A stretch of DNA of 64,000 nt from Lachnospiraceae bacterium. Its GTDB lineage: Bacteria > Bacillota > Clostridia > Lachnospirales > Lachnospiraceae. Location of the stretch: the NCBI GenBank assembly GCA_024693135.1, contig JAILLN010000065.1, positions 1 to 64,000 on the forward strand. The letters run 5' to 3'. Each line of letters starts with the position of its first letter. Position 1 is the first letter of the stretch. A program made the translations under genes and the position numbers. A model generated the notes under the pieces. The model had not been told where the DNA came from. It did not search any database and saw only the letters and a program-made list of their open reading frames with translations. Below are positions 34,274 through 43,224 of the stretch, piece after piece.

Positions 34274-35707
34274 TCAGATACTGCCGTGCTTCTTTTCCGG
34301 CCTGTCTTCCCTCTTGGTATAAAGCATCTCCAGGGCGCCGATCACATACTTTCTGGTATCCTCCGGCTCGATGATGGTATCCACATAGCCGCGCTTTGCC
34401 GCAGATTCCGCACTGACCTGAAGCGCCTCGTATTCCTTGGCCTTCTCGTCGATGACGCTCTTGTCCTCGCCGTCATACATGATCTGGGCCGCATCCTTTG
34501 CTTCCATGGAGCCGATCCTTGCCGCAGGCCATGCATAGGTATAATCCGCGCCTATGGACTTGGAATTCATGACGATGGCGGCTGTGCCCAGGGCATCCTT
34601 GATATATACATTGACCTTCGGCACCGTAGCCTCTGCAAATGCGGCGATCAATGCGGAGGCCGCCTTTGCCATATGCTTTTCTGCATATTCCGAAGGACAG
34701 AAGCCCTTGATATTGGTGAGGGTCAGGATCGGGATCTCAAAGGCGTCGCAGAACTTCACGAACTTGGCCGCCTTATTGGCTCCCGCCACGCAGAGCACCG
34801 GCTTAAAGGTTTCTGCCGGCTTTCCGTCCTCTCCCGTGATCTCGGTGCGGTTTGCAATACAACCCACCGTAGCGCCGTCCAGCCGGATGAAGCCCGTGAC
34901 CATGGATTTTCCGTATGCGCTCTTCAGCTCCAGGAAATTCCCATCATCGGCGATCTCCCGGAAGGCGGCCGCCGTATCCCCGGTACAGGCCGAAATGGAG
35001 GCCGATGCGCGGTTCAGGTCGTCGGTGCAGTCCGAAAGAGCTTCTTCCTCGTTATTTGCAGGAAGGAAGGAGATCAGCTCCCGGATAGACTGAAGGATCT
35101 CCTCCTCCGTCCCGGTAAAGTCCACGATCCCGGTATTCCCGCTCTGGTATTCGGCGGATGCGGTATCGCATTTCTCCTCATAATTTCCCTTGACCGCATT
35201 GGGGGAATTCACAAAAAGCTTCGCCTTGCTTCCCTCCATAAAGGTGAAGTCCGTAAGCCCCGGGATCAGGGCAAGCCCGCCTCCGCAGCTTCCGAATACG
35301 GCTGAGATCTGAGGGATCACTCCGGATGCCATCACCTGGCTGCGGTAGATCCTTCCGAAGGAGTACAGCGCATCCGTAGCTTCCTGAAGCCTTAAGCCCG
35401 CCGAATCAATGAGCCCGATGACCGGTGCTCCGGTCTTCATGGCCATCTTGTAGAGATTCACGATCTTCTTTGCGTGCATCTCTCCCACGGCGCCCTTCAG
35501 CACAGAGGAATCCTGGCTGTACACAAACACGAGTGCCCCGTCGATCAGCCCGTATCCGGTGATCACTCCGTCTCCGGGGGCTTTTTGGGTTTCGAGGTTG
35601 AAATCCGTGCTTCTGGCTGTGACCTTCGCACCGATCTCCACGAAACTGTTTTCATCGAGCAGACCCGTGATCCTTCTGCCCGCTGAGCTGGTTGTGAGAT
35701 TGCTCAT
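34274..35707 (-). CDS. Carboxyl transferase (MmdA/PccB/12S-like)
   Basis: A 477-residue member of the crotonase-fold carboxyltransferases that act on acyl-CoA substrates such as methylmalonyl-CoA. The N-terminal half has VITGYGLIDGALVFVYSQD, GLIDSAGLRLQEATDALY and the oxyanion region FGSCGGGLALIPGLTDF; the C-terminal half has FCDAFEIPILTLTNIKGF and AWPAARIGSMEAKDAAQIMY. It is a little shorter than MmdA (about 510). The track starts six codons earlier, but ATG at 35707 follows GGAGGT at the right distance. It is the first gene of the operon. The exact CoA substrate cannot be read from sequence. Confidence 0.85.
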   Translation of the reverse strand: MSNLTTSSAGRRITGLLDENSFVEIGAKVTARSTDFNLETQKAPGDGVITGYGLIDGALVFVYSQDSSVLKGAVGEMHAKKIVNLYKMAMKTGAPVIGLIDSAGLRLQEATDALYSFGRIYRSQVMASGVIPQISAVFGSCGGGLALIPGLTDFTFMEGSKAKLFVNSPNAVKGNYEEKCDTASAEYQSGNTGIVDFTGTEEEILQSIRELISFLPANNEEEALSDCTDDLNRASASISACTGDTAAAFREIADDGNFLELKSAYGKSMVTGFIRLDGATVGCIANRTEITGEDGKPAETFKPVLCVAGANKAAKFVKFCDAFEIPILTLTNIKGFCPSEYAEKHMAKAASALIAAFAEATVPKVNVYIKDALGTAAIVMNSKSIGADYTYAWPAARIGSMEAKDAAQIMYDGEDKSVIDEKAKEYEALQVSAESAAKRGYVDTIIEPEDTRKYVIGALEMLYTKREDRPEKKHGSI

Positions 35708-35770
35708 GGTAAGACCTCCATCCATAATATTGACAACACAGGAACCACAGGAAAACCCCGTGGCGCCAGT

Positions 35771-35788
35771 TTGTTAAAAAGTTCACAC
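35771..35788. promoter_or_regulatory. Candidate Rex operator TTGTTAA-AAAG-TTCACAC
   Basis: Two half-sites (TGTTAA and TTCACA) around four bases match the known Rex consensus of clostridia and bacilli (TTGTKAA-N4-TTMACAA), one position differing between arms. It lies directly downstream of the predicted transcription start, where a repressor would block the polymerase. Rex is encoded in this window at 43889. Confidence 0.55.
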
Positions 35789-35796
35789 TGTTTTTC

Positions 35797-35802
35797 AGTA
35801 TA
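35797..35802 (-). promoter_or_regulatory. Extended -10 element of the decarboxylase operon
   Basis: TGTTATACT on the minus strand is an extended -10 (TGn plus TATACT). The -35 at the usual distance (TTTTAT) is weak, as is common with extended -10 promoters. The leader to the ATG at 35707 would be about 84 bases. The region 35810-35990 shows nothing I can name. Confidence 0.5.
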
Positions 35803-35990
35803 ACACATCTTATTTAAAAATAAAAGCTGAACCGCCGAATAATTCATCTCCGGTGCACTCACGAAGAATGCCCCTGCTTATACCCATGAAGCCGAACGAG
35901 GCAATACGGGCATTTCCGGCCAGGACAAAGCCGCAATGCACGATCAGGCAAGGGCAGCAATAGCCGAACCGCATCGGGAATGCTAAAGGA

Positions 35991-36566
35991 TCAGACGCCC
36001 AGGTTCAGCCTGGCATTGGCCTCCTCCTCCGCCTGCTCCCTGAAGTCCTCCACTTTATCCATATTGACCTCCGGCAGGTCCTCTAAGGAGGTCACGCCAA
36101 AGGCTCTTAAGAATTCTTCCGTGGTTCCGAAAAGGATCGGATGGCCCGGCGCATCCAGCCTCCCCAGCTCCTTTACCAGGTCGTATTCCACCAGCTTATT
36201 GACCGCATGATCTGAGCTGACCCCCCGGATGGTCTCGATCTGGAGCTTCGTGACGGGCTGCTTGTAGGCAATGATGGAGAGAGTCTCCAGCACCGTGTCC
36301 GTCAGGGAATAGCTTTTGGGCGACCTGGCCACCCGGACCAGATACTCATAAAGCTCCGGTTTCGTGCAGAGCTGCACCTTATCTTCCAGCCGGATCAGGC
36401 TGATCCCGCTGTTTTCCTCCCCATATTTTTCCTTCAGCGCCTCGATGGCAAATTCCACGTCGATCTGCTCGCATCCCGTGACTTCGCAGAGCTTCTCCAG
36501 GCTCACCGCAGAACCCAGCGTAAAAAGCACGCCCTCGATGACAGACTGTAATTTTTCGCGTTTCAT
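35991..36566 (-). CDS. scpB: Segregation and condensation protein B
   Basis: A winged-helix protein that with ScpA and SMC forms the chromosome condensation complex. Conserved are IEGVLFTLGSAVSLEKLCEV at the N-terminus and DTVLETLSIIAYKQPVTKLQIETIRGVSSDHAVNKL near 95. The track start at 36590 would overlap scpA; ATG at 36566, 11 bp after the scpA stop with GGGG upstream, gives 191 residues. It is the last gene of its group. Confidence 0.95.
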   Translation of the reverse strand: MKREKLQSVIEGVLFTLGSAVSLEKLCEVTGCEQIDVEFAIEALKEKYGEENSGISLIRLEDKVQLCTKPELYEYLVRVARSPKSYSLTDTVLETLSIIAYKQPVTKLQIETIRGVSSDHAVNKLVEYDLVKELGRLDAPGHPILFGTTEEFLRAFGVTSLEDLPEVNMDKVEDFREQAEEEANARLNLGV

Positions 36567-36576
36567 TTCTACCCCA

Positions 36577-37359
36577 TCAGATTTCGGCAAGGCTCAGCGC
36601 CTCCCTGTCCGTGACCGTGATCATAATGTCGCTTCCCAGCTCGGCCTGGCTTGCCTTAAAAGCCCCGGTTTTCATCATCTCTAAAAGGACCAGGAAGGTG
36701 ACCACCACCTCCTGCCTCGTATGCGCCTCCCCCAAAAGGTTACGGAAGGAAAAGGATCCATGTTCCATGGCATAGCTCTTGATATCGGCCAGCTTCTGCT
36801 TTGCGCTCACTTCTTCCTTCTCGATCCGCCCGAATTTGGAACGGATGGGATCGATCTTGTTTTCCTGCCTTTTCAGGACCTCCTGGAAGATATGATTCAG
36901 CGAGATCAGGGTGGTCTTGCCGATGAGCTTCTCATAATCCAGGGGCGGCTTCATGTCCAGGATCTCCTTCGGCATGGTGGAGGGCTTGAACAGGGCATGT
37001 CCCGCATCGATCTGCATATCCTTCAGCTCAAAGGACATGTATTTATAGATCTTATATTCCAGAAGCTTCTGTACCAGCTCGTCCCTGGGGTCGATCTCCT
37101 CTCCCTCCTCATTTTTCTCCTTGGGAAGGAGCATCCGGCACTTGATGTCCAAAAGGGTGGAGGCCATGACCAGGAAATCGCTCATCCGGGACAGGTCCAC
37201 ATCGCCGCTCTCCCGCATTTTTTCCAGATAATCCATGTACTGCAGCGTAATGAGGGAAATGGGAATATCGTAGATATCTACCTCATTCTTGTCGATCAGA
37301 TGCAGCAGAAGATCCAGGGGGCCTTCAAATATTTCCAGCTTGACTTCGATTTTTTCCAT
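36577..37359 (-). CDS. scpA: Segregation and condensation protein A
   Basis: A 260-residue kleisin that bridges SMC heads. The N-terminus VKLEIFEGPLDLLLHLIDKNEVDIYDIPI is the family signature, followed by SDFLVMASTLLDIKCRMLLP; the C-terminal winged helix (about 185-260) has VVTFLVLLEMMKTG. scpB follows after about 10 bp. A 128-bp gap without recognisable features separates it from the phosphoesterase gene upstream. Confidence 0.95.
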   Translation of the reverse strand: MEKIEVKLEIFEGPLDLLLHLIDKNEVDIYDIPISLITLQYMDYLEKMRESGDVDLSRMSDFLVMASTLLDIKCRMLLPKEKNEEGEEIDPRDELVQKLLEYKIYKYMSFELKDMQIDAGHALFKPSTMPKEILDMKPPLDYEKLIGKTTLISLNHIFQEVLKRQENKIDPIRSKFGRIEKEEVSAKQKLADIKSYAMEHGSFSFRNLLGEAHTRQEVVVTFLVLLEMMKTGAFKASQAELGSDIMITVTDREALSLAEI

Positions 37360-37487
37360 AGTTACGATTCCGGTTCCTACGTCGGCATCTGCCCTTCATC
37401 CAGCCGCGATCCTGAGGGAAAGGTTCCGGGCCTTCCGGCTTCTTAAAGCTCCCGCCCGCCACCAGGCCATCCGGTTTATCTCCCCGC

Positions 37488-38300
37488 TTACCGGCAGGGC
37501 ATGGGCTTTAAGCAGATCACGGGAAGCTCCGGAGGATTGCCTACCCGTAAATTGATCGTGTGGGATCCAAGCCCCCGGCTGACGATCATCCTGGTGTCCC
37601 CGGCGCGGTACAGGCCTGCGCTGTATTTCGGGAAAAGCTTATATTCCGGGGAGATAAGCCCTACTCCTCCGGGAAGCCTTACGATCCCCCCATGGACATG
37701 GCCGGAAAGAATGAGCTCCGGCCCAAAGGCCAGGTATTCCGGAAAATGCAGGGGATCATGAGCCAGCATGATATGATAATGCCCCTCCCTGCGCTGACCC
37801 AGGTATTCCTTCATCTTATCCGGCGGGATGGGATGGTGCTTCCCCCGGTGGTAATAATCCTTAGGCAGGTCCAGCCCCAGGATCTCCACCCCGGTGCCGG
37901 GCAGTTCATACCGCCGGTTGTGGATCAGCTTCACTCCGGCTTTCTGCAGTCCATAGACCAGCTGATCCCTCTGGGCCAGGAGGCTCTTTCTCAGAAAAAC
38001 CCGCTTTTCATGATTCCCGACGCCATAATATACGGGAAAACGCTTGGAAAGCTCGTAAAGCAGAGCCATGGCAGGCCCTTCATCCGCCCTGGGAGACGCT
38101 TCGATAAGGTCTCCTGCGATCAGCACGGCCGCAGGAGCGATCTCCTGGATCACCGCAAGGAGGCGGCAGTTCCCCCTTCCGTATTCGCAGTTATGCAGAT
38201 CCGAGATCATCACAAACCGAAGCTCCTTTCGGATCTTCGGGCTGAATAAGATGTATTGGCTGACCTCGAAGGAGGTATTGGGATTCCATGGAGGGATCAT
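37488..38300 (-). CDS. Calcineurin-like metallophosphoesterase
   Basis: A 270-residue phosphoesterase with all dimetal motifs: MISDLHNCEYG near 31, LIAGDLIEASPR near 61, YGVGNHE near 93, MLAHDPLHF and LSGHVHGGIVRLPGG. This resembles the YkuE/YaeI type, some members of which act on membrane lipids such as UDP-diacylglucosamine, but there is no signal or membrane segment here. The substrate is unknown. ATG follows GGGAGGG. It lies 15 bp after the hexapeptide-repeat gene. Confidence 0.88.
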   Translation of the reverse strand: MIPPWNPNTSFEVSQYILFSPKIRKELRFVMISDLHNCEYGRGNCRLLAVIQEIAPAAVLIAGDLIEASPRADEGPAMALLYELSKRFPVYYGVGNHEKRVFLRKSLLAQRDQLVYGLQKAGVKLIHNRRYELPGTGVEILGLDLPKDYYHRGKHHPIPPDKMKEYLGQRREGHYHIMLAHDPLHFPEYLAFGPELILSGHVHGGIVRLPGGVGLISPEYKLFPKYSAGLYRAGDTRMIVSRGLGSHTINLRVGNPPELPVICLKPMPCR

Positions 38301-38315
38301 CGGAAGCTTCCCTCC

Positions 38316-38888
38316 CTACTTAAGGTCATAATCGTCATCATCCGCCACCTGAATGTCATAATCCGGCTCTTTGCGTACCTTCACCGGAGGCACGGGAAGC
38401 GGATTCGGGATCATGCCCGGCTTCTCATCCACAGGAGGCTCAAAGCCCTCCTTCCGGAAAGGCATCGTGGGCGGAACCGGACGCGCCACGGGTGCACTCT
38501 GCGCCATCGGCGTGCTCTGTGCTATCGGTGTGCTCTGCGCCGTGGGTACGTTCTGCGCCATCGGTATGCCCTGCGCTATCGGTGTGCCCTGCGCTATCGG
38601 TGTGCCCTGCGCCATCGGCGTGCTCTGTGCCGTGGGTATGCCCTGCGCCATCGGTGCCGGCCTGACATTTGCCGCGGGCTTTCCCGGAGCCTGACTCTTA
38701 AGGGGAGCCGCCTCTTCATCCATGCTGATCTTTTCCAGCCTGCTTCCCCGGATGAGGAAGATCAGCACGATCACCAATATGACCGCCACGATGCCCAAAA
38801 GCCCTGCCAGCATAAAATAGGCGATGTTGCTTTCCATCAGGTAATTTCCGTATTGTTCCCCGAACAAGAAATATACGATCTGCTCCAC
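38316..38888 (-). CDS. Single-pass membrane protein with hexapeptide repeats
   Basis: A 190-residue protein I do not recognise. One membrane segment (about 25-47) precedes a basic RGSR, so the C-terminal part should be cytoplasmic. Residues 78-137 are about ten copies of a hexapeptide [TIVA]PxAQ[GSN], and the end is Pro-rich, then acidic (ADDDDYDLK). The first codon is GTG, two bases after the yebC stop; an ATG at codon 18 is an alternative. The extended repeat suggests a flexible tether or spacer. It is probably cotranscribed with yebC. Confidence 0.7.
   Translation of the reverse strand: MEQIVYFLFGEQYGNYLMESNIAYFMLAGLLGIVAVILVIVLIFLIRGSRLEKISMDEEAAPLKSQAPGKPAANVRPAPMAQGIPTAQSTPMAQGTPIAQGTPIAQGIPMAQNVPTAQSTPIAQSTPMAQSAPVARPVPPTMPFRKEGFEPPVDEKPGMIPNPLPVPPVKVRKEPDYDIQVADDDDYDLK
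38478..38657 (-). repeat. About ten 18-bp tandem coding repeats
   Basis: Each 18-bp unit encodes a PxAQx(T) hexapeptide. Neighbouring units are near-identical at DNA level (for example GTGCCCTGCGCTATCG twice in a row), so copy number may change by slippage without breaking the frame. Confidence 0.85.
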
Positions 38889-38890
38889 AC

Positions 38891-39622
38891 TCAGACCTCA
38901 TTCCAGTTGTGGTATACAGACTGAACGTCGTCATTATCCTCCAGAAGATCCAGAAGCCGGTTGATGCTCTTAACTTCAGACTCCTCCGTCACATCCACGT
39001 AATTCTGCGGAAGCATCACCACCTCTGCGGATGCCATGGGAATCTCTAGCTTTTCCAAGGCTTCCCGGACCTGGTCGAAATCCTGGGGAGCGGTAATGAT
39101 CTCGAAGCTGTCTTCTTCCTCCGAAAAGTCTTCCGCCCCGGAATCCAGAGCCTGCATCATCAGGTCATCGGCAGAAAGGCTGCATTCCTCCTTTGCCACA
39201 ATGATCTGTCCTTTTTCGTCAAACATGAAGGATACGCAGCCCGGCGTTCCCATATTGCCGTTTCCCTTGGTAAATGCGGAACGCACGGCGGCGGCAGTGC
39301 GGTTCTTATTGTCCGTCAGCGCCTTGACGATGATGGCGATCCCTGAAGGCCCGTAGCCCTCATAGGTGCAGTACTCATAATTCACGGATCCGCTGTCCCC
39401 GGAGGCCTTTTTGATGCCGCGCTCAATGGTATCATTCGGCATGTTGTTGGCCTTGGCTTTTGCTATCACGGTGGCCAGCTTGAAATTGTTGGAGGGATCC
39501 GGCCCGCCCTCCTTCACGGCCACGGCGATCTCACGGCCGATGATGGTAAAGACCTTGCCCTTCGCGGCATCATTCTTTTCCTTCTTATGCTTAATATTTG
39601 CGAATTTTGAATGTCCTGACAT
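38891..39622 (-). CDS. yebC: YebC/PmpR-family protein (TACO1-like)
   Basis: A 243-residue member of the conserved YebC family. MSGHSKFANIKHKKEKNDAAKGKVFT at the N-terminus is the signature, with NYEYCTYEGYGPSGIAIIV and NGNMGTPGCVSFMF further on. Family members have been described as DNA-binding regulators and more recently as helpers of translation through proline stretches; sequence does not decide between these. Length is normal. A 126-bp gap without visible features lies upstream. Confidence 0.95.
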   Translation of the reverse strand: MSGHSKFANIKHKKEKNDAAKGKVFTIIGREIAVAVKEGGPDPSNNFKLATVIAKAKANNMPNDTIERGIKKASGDSGSVNYEYCTYEGYGPSGIAIIVKALTDNKNRTAAAVRSAFTKGNGNMGTPGCVSFMFDEKGQIIVAKEECSLSADDLMMQALDSGAEDFSEEEDSFEIITAPQDFDQVREALEKLEIPMASAEVVMLPQNYVDVTEESEVKSINRLLDLLEDNDDVQSVYHNWNEV

Positions 39623-39748
39623 GATTTCCTCCCTCTTATGCTTTGATTTCCAATGCCTTCAATGATTTATTGCTTTTCCGCAGCCTGCTTTTCCTTCCTG
39701 CTTACCCCAACGCCTGCCTTGCAAGTCCGCACCCCGAGTCCCGGTTTC

Positions 39749-40582
39749 TCATCCGTCCCCTGCGGTCTCCGGGCTTTCCTTCCTGACCCTGACCTTCTGG
39801 ATCACATGATTGCGGATGGAAACCACATGGAACCGGTACCCTCCGTATTCCGTTTCAAAGATCTCTCCGGATTTCGGCACATGTCCAAGGATCGCCGTCA
39901 GAAATCCGTTTAACGTCTGCACCCCTTCGTCCGGAAACTCGATCCCAAGCTTCTCTTCTGCCTCGCTTAAAGGGGTAAGGCCGTTCATGATGAAGGTATC
40001 GGGGCTTACCCTGCGAATATTGATCTCATCCTCATCGTGCTCATCCAGGATGTTTCCCACGATCTCCTCCAGAATATCCTCCATGGTGACAAGCCCCGAG
40101 GTCTGCCCATATTCATCGATCACGATGGCCATGTGCATCTTCCTCATCTGCATCGTGCGGAAAAGAGAATCGATCTTCTTGGTTTCCGGAATGAAGATCG
40201 CATCCTTCAAAAGGCCTTCGATCTCACCCAGGCTTTTCTCTCCTGCTCCGTCCATGGCCTGAGCCTTCACCGCATCCTTAAAATGGAGAATCCCCACGAT
40301 ACTGTCGACATTCTCCTCATACACCGGATAGCGGGAATTATTGCCGTCAAGCATCTCCGTGATCACTTCATTCAGGATGCATTCCGCTTCGAAGCCTGCG
40401 ATATGCTCCCGGTGGGTCATGATATCCTTGACCTCCTTATCGTCGAGCTCAAAGATATTGCGGATCATCCGGGCTTCAGCTTCCTCAATGCTGCCGGAGC
40501 CCTTGCCCTCCTCCACCATGGATTTGATCTCATCCTCCAGGCCGTCGTCCTTCCCCTTAGGATGCAAAAATTTCAGAGCCAA
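39749..40582 (-). CDS. CorC/HlyC-type CBS-domain protein
   Basis: A 277-residue protein with two CBS domains (about 60-185: IMTHREHI, RYPVYEENVDSIVGILHFKD, MHMAIVIDEYGQTSGLVTMEDILEEIVG) and a CorC/HlyC transporter-associated domain at the C-terminus (about 200-270). It lacks the DUF21 membrane domain of full-length relatives, so it resembles CorC, implicated in Mg2+/Co2+ export. The start appears to be TTG with a strong GGAGGA site inside the alr-corC junction. It lies 14 bp after alr. Confidence 0.88.
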   Translation of the reverse strand: MALKFLHPKGKDDGLEDEIKSMVEEGKGSGSIEEAEARMIRNIFELDDKEVKDIMTHREHIAGFEAECILNEVITEMLDGNNSRYPVYEENVDSIVGILHFKDAVKAQAMDGAGEKSLGEIEGLLKDAIFIPETKKIDSLFRTMQMRKMHMAIVIDEYGQTSGLVTMEDILEEIVGNILDEHDEDEINIRRVSPDTFIMNGLTPLSEAEEKLGIEFPDEGVQTLNGFLTAILGHVPKSGEIFETEYGGYRFHVVSIRNHVIQKVRVRKESPETAGDG

Positions 40583-40596
40583 TGGCCGTTCCTCCG

Positions 40597-41721
40597 TTAC
40601 CGGTAGACCCTGGGGACCCGCCCGGAGATACAGCAGGGGATCTCATAATGAAAGCCTCCGCTGAGCCGGGCGATCTCCATCATAGAGATCTCATCCTCCC
40701 CATCTTTTCCAATGAGGGTCACCTCGTCATATTCTGCCACATCCGGGATATCCGTCACATCTGCCATAAATTGATCCATGCAGACCCTGCCGCAGATCGG
40801 CGCCCGCTTACCCCGGATCAGCACACAGCCCTTCCCGGACAGGTCCCTGGGATACCCGTCCCCGTATCCTACCGGGATCGTGGCGATCTTAGAGAGCCTG
40901 CGGGCAGTCCAGGTGCCCCCATAACTTATCTCTGTCCCGGGGGCAGCCTCTTTAATATAAACGATATGGCTTTTCAGTGCAAGTGCAGGCTCCAAGGAAA
41001 CGGGAAGCTCCATCTCTTCTGACGGAGGAAGCCCGTACATACTGATGCCGGCACGGATCAGATCGTAATCCGTCCCGTAATTCCTGTAGATCCCGGCGGA
41101 ATTTGCACAATGCCTGAGCTCAAAGGCGATGTCGTGATCCTTCAGCAGGCCGATATAGGATCCAAACCGTTCAAGCTGGACCTCCGTAAAGGAAGGATCT
41201 GTCCTATCTGCCTTGGAGAAATGCGTGAAGATCCCCTCCATCCGCACATTGGGAAGGCCGGCCATTTTTTTTACCAAAGGAAGGCTTGAAGAATCCGGGG
41301 ACACGCCGATCCTGCCCATGCCCGTATCCACGCCCAGATGAAGAAAAGCGGTCTTATTCTGCCGGACGGCCTCCTCAGAAAGCGCCCTGGCCATGTCTTC
41401 CTTGAAAACCACGGTCCGGATCTCATCCCTGACGAGCTCCCCATAATGCTCGGGAAATACATATCCAAGGATCAGTACCGGCTTTCGGATATCCGCCGCC
41501 TTAAGGTGGAGGGCTTCTTCGGCCGAAGCAACGGCAAAGCCCCAGATCCAGGGAATCTCCTCCACAAAGCGGGCCACCTTTTCGGCCCCATGCCCATAGG
41601 CATCCGCCTTGACCACGGCAATGATCCTTGCATCGCCGCCCGTCAGGCTGTGCATGCCCTCCAGATTATGCTGGATGGCTGAAAGATCGATCTCACAACA
41701 AACCCGTTCATGTTTTTTCAT
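40597..41721 (-). CDS. alr: Alanine racemase
   Basis: A PLP enzyme that makes D-alanine for peptidoglycan. VVKADAYGHGAEKVA near 37 holds the PLP lysine, followed by LGVDTGMGRIG, GIFTHFSKAD, HCANSAGIYR, RAGISMYGLPP and VGYGDGYPR; the C-terminal beta domain has ICGRVCMDQFMADVTD. Length (374) is typical. It starts 3 bp after the nnr stop. D-alanine would also serve any Dlt-like system, but nothing links this gene to the acylation genes at 5885-8535. Confidence 0.95.
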   Translation of the reverse strand: MKKHERVCCEIDLSAIQHNLEGMHSLTGGDARIIAVVKADAYGHGAEKVARFVEEIPWIWGFAVASAEEALHLKAADIRKPVLILGYVFPEHYGELVRDEIRTVVFKEDMARALSEEAVRQNKTAFLHLGVDTGMGRIGVSPDSSSLPLVKKMAGLPNVRMEGIFTHFSKADRTDPSFTEVQLERFGSYIGLLKDHDIAFELRHCANSAGIYRNYGTDYDLIRAGISMYGLPPSEEMELPVSLEPALALKSHIVYIKEAAPGTEISYGGTWTARRLSKIATIPVGYGDGYPRDLSGKGCVLIRGKRAPICGRVCMDQFMADVTDIPDVAEYDEVTLIGKDGEDEISMMEIARLSGGFHYEIPCCISGRVPRVYR

Positions 41722-41724
41722 ATC

Positions 41725-43224
41725 TTATCTGATCTCCTCTATAATATCCCTGGCCATGACCGAAGCTGCCCCGTGCTTAGCCGAAGCCAGATCCCCCGCC
41801 CTGCCGTGGAGCGCCGTGCCGAGCATGGCCGCCATGAAGAGCGGCGTATCCTGGGCGATGAGGGAAGCAATCATGCCGGTAAGCACATCCCCGCTTCCCG
41901 CCGTGGCCAGGCCCGGATTGCCGTTCCGGTTGATTCCGGGGATGCCCTTGGGATCCGCGATCACGGTCCTGGCATCCTTCAGTACGCAGACCACGTTGTA
42001 GCTCTTCGCAAAATCCATGGCCGTCTCGAGCAGATGCCCCTTTATATCCTCCGGGGAGAGCCCGGAAAGCCTGGCCATCTCTCCTAAATGCGGCGTGATC
42101 ACGATGTCCGTGCCGCCCTGGAGCAGGGGGCTCAGATCCTCCGACAGGATATTTAATGCATCCGCATCCGCCACCACAGGCCTCGTCGAATCCGTAATGA
42201 CGTGCTTTACCAGGCTCCTGGCGGCCTCCGACCGGGAAAGCCCGGGCCCCAGTGCCACGGCATCGCACCACTCCAGATCCTCCCTGATCCCCCGCAGAGG
42301 ATCCTCATCGCTGTAGGTCGTCACCGTAGCCTCCGGAATGCTTCCCTGCAGGATGATCCGGTTAGACTCATGGGTATGGATCCGGACCATGCCGCATCCA
42401 CACCGGAAGGCTGCCGTGGCCGAAAGAAAGGCCGCCCCGGCCATGCCATGGGAGCCTGCCACCACAAGAACCTTTCCGTAGGTTCCCTTATGCGAATAAG
42501 CCACTCTTGGCGGAAGGCTGATCTCCTGCTCTGCTAAGGCACAGGCAGAAGGCTTTCCCTCAAGAGCCTTCTCCGTAATGCCGATCCCGGCCCGGATCAG
42601 CTCCCCGTTATAATCCGCCCCGGGATACAGCACATTCCCGAGCTTCAGAAAGGCATAGGCGATGGTAAGGTCTGCCCGGACCGCATGACCCATGACCTGC
42701 GCCGTGCTGGCATGGATCCCTGAAGGAAGGTCAAGGCTTACGACCTTTGCCCCCAGCTCCTTAAGCCTCTGCACCCTTTGGATGGCATCTGCATAGCTTC
42801 CCGCCACCGGCCGGTTCAGGGAAATGCCAAAGAGCGCGTCAATGACCAGGTCCAAAGGCTCCTCCGGCAGAGCTCCAATCAGTCCCTCTCCATCCCCCTT
42901 CAATGCCTCAAAGGCCTGATACTGCTTAAGCCAAAGGCCGCTCTTCCCCTCCGTGCCGCCATCTGCCCAGATTCTCGGAGCAAAGCCATGCTCCAAAAGG
43001 ATCCGGCCCAAAGCCAGGCCGTCGCCCCCGTTGTTGCCGGGGCCGGCCAGGATCAGGATCTTCATCCTGTCTGCCTTCTCCAGGCTGATCCATCCCTTCT
43101 CCATCAGGATATCGAAGGATTCCAGAGCCGCCCTTTCCATAAGAGCCTCTTCGCTTACATACATCTCTTCGCTGGTCTTCCGGTCTGCGGCGGCCATCTG
43201 GGCTTTATCCACGATCCATTCCAT
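41725..43224 (-). CDS. nnr: Bifunctional NAD(P)H-hydrate epimerase / dehydratase
   Basis: A 499-residue fusion of two repair enzymes for damaged NAD(P)H. The N-terminal YjeF_N epimerase (about 1-215) has LAGPGNNGGDGLALGRIL and LPSGIHAST. The C-terminal ADP-dependent dehydratase (about 225-499) has SHKGTYGKVLVVAGSHGMAGAAFLSATAAFRCGCG, ITPHLGEMARL and the ATP/ADP-binding ATAGSGDVLTGMIASLIAQ. Its ATG directly abuts the stop of the coiled-coil gene (TAGATG). Confidence 0.95.
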   Translation of the reverse strand: MEWIVDKAQMAAADRKTSEEMYVSEEALMERAALESFDILMEKGWISLEKADRMKILILAGPGNNGGDGLALGRILLEHGFAPRIWADGGTEGKSGLWLKQYQAFEALKGDGEGLIGALPEEPLDLVIDALFGISLNRPVAGSYADAIQRVQRLKELGAKVVSLDLPSGIHASTAQVMGHAVRADLTIAYAFLKLGNVLYPGADYNGELIRAGIGITEKALEGKPSACALAEQEISLPPRVAYSHKGTYGKVLVVAGSHGMAGAAFLSATAAFRCGCGMVRIHTHESNRIILQGSIPEATVTTYSDEDPLRGIREDLEWCDAVALGPGLSRSEAARSLVKHVITDSTRPVVADADALNILSEDLSPLLQGGTDIVITPHLGEMARLSGLSPEDIKGHLLETAMDFAKSYNVVCVLKDARTVIADPKGIPGINRNGNPGLATAGSGDVLTGMIASLIAQDTPLFMAAMLGTALHGRAGDLASAKHGAASVMARDIIEEIR

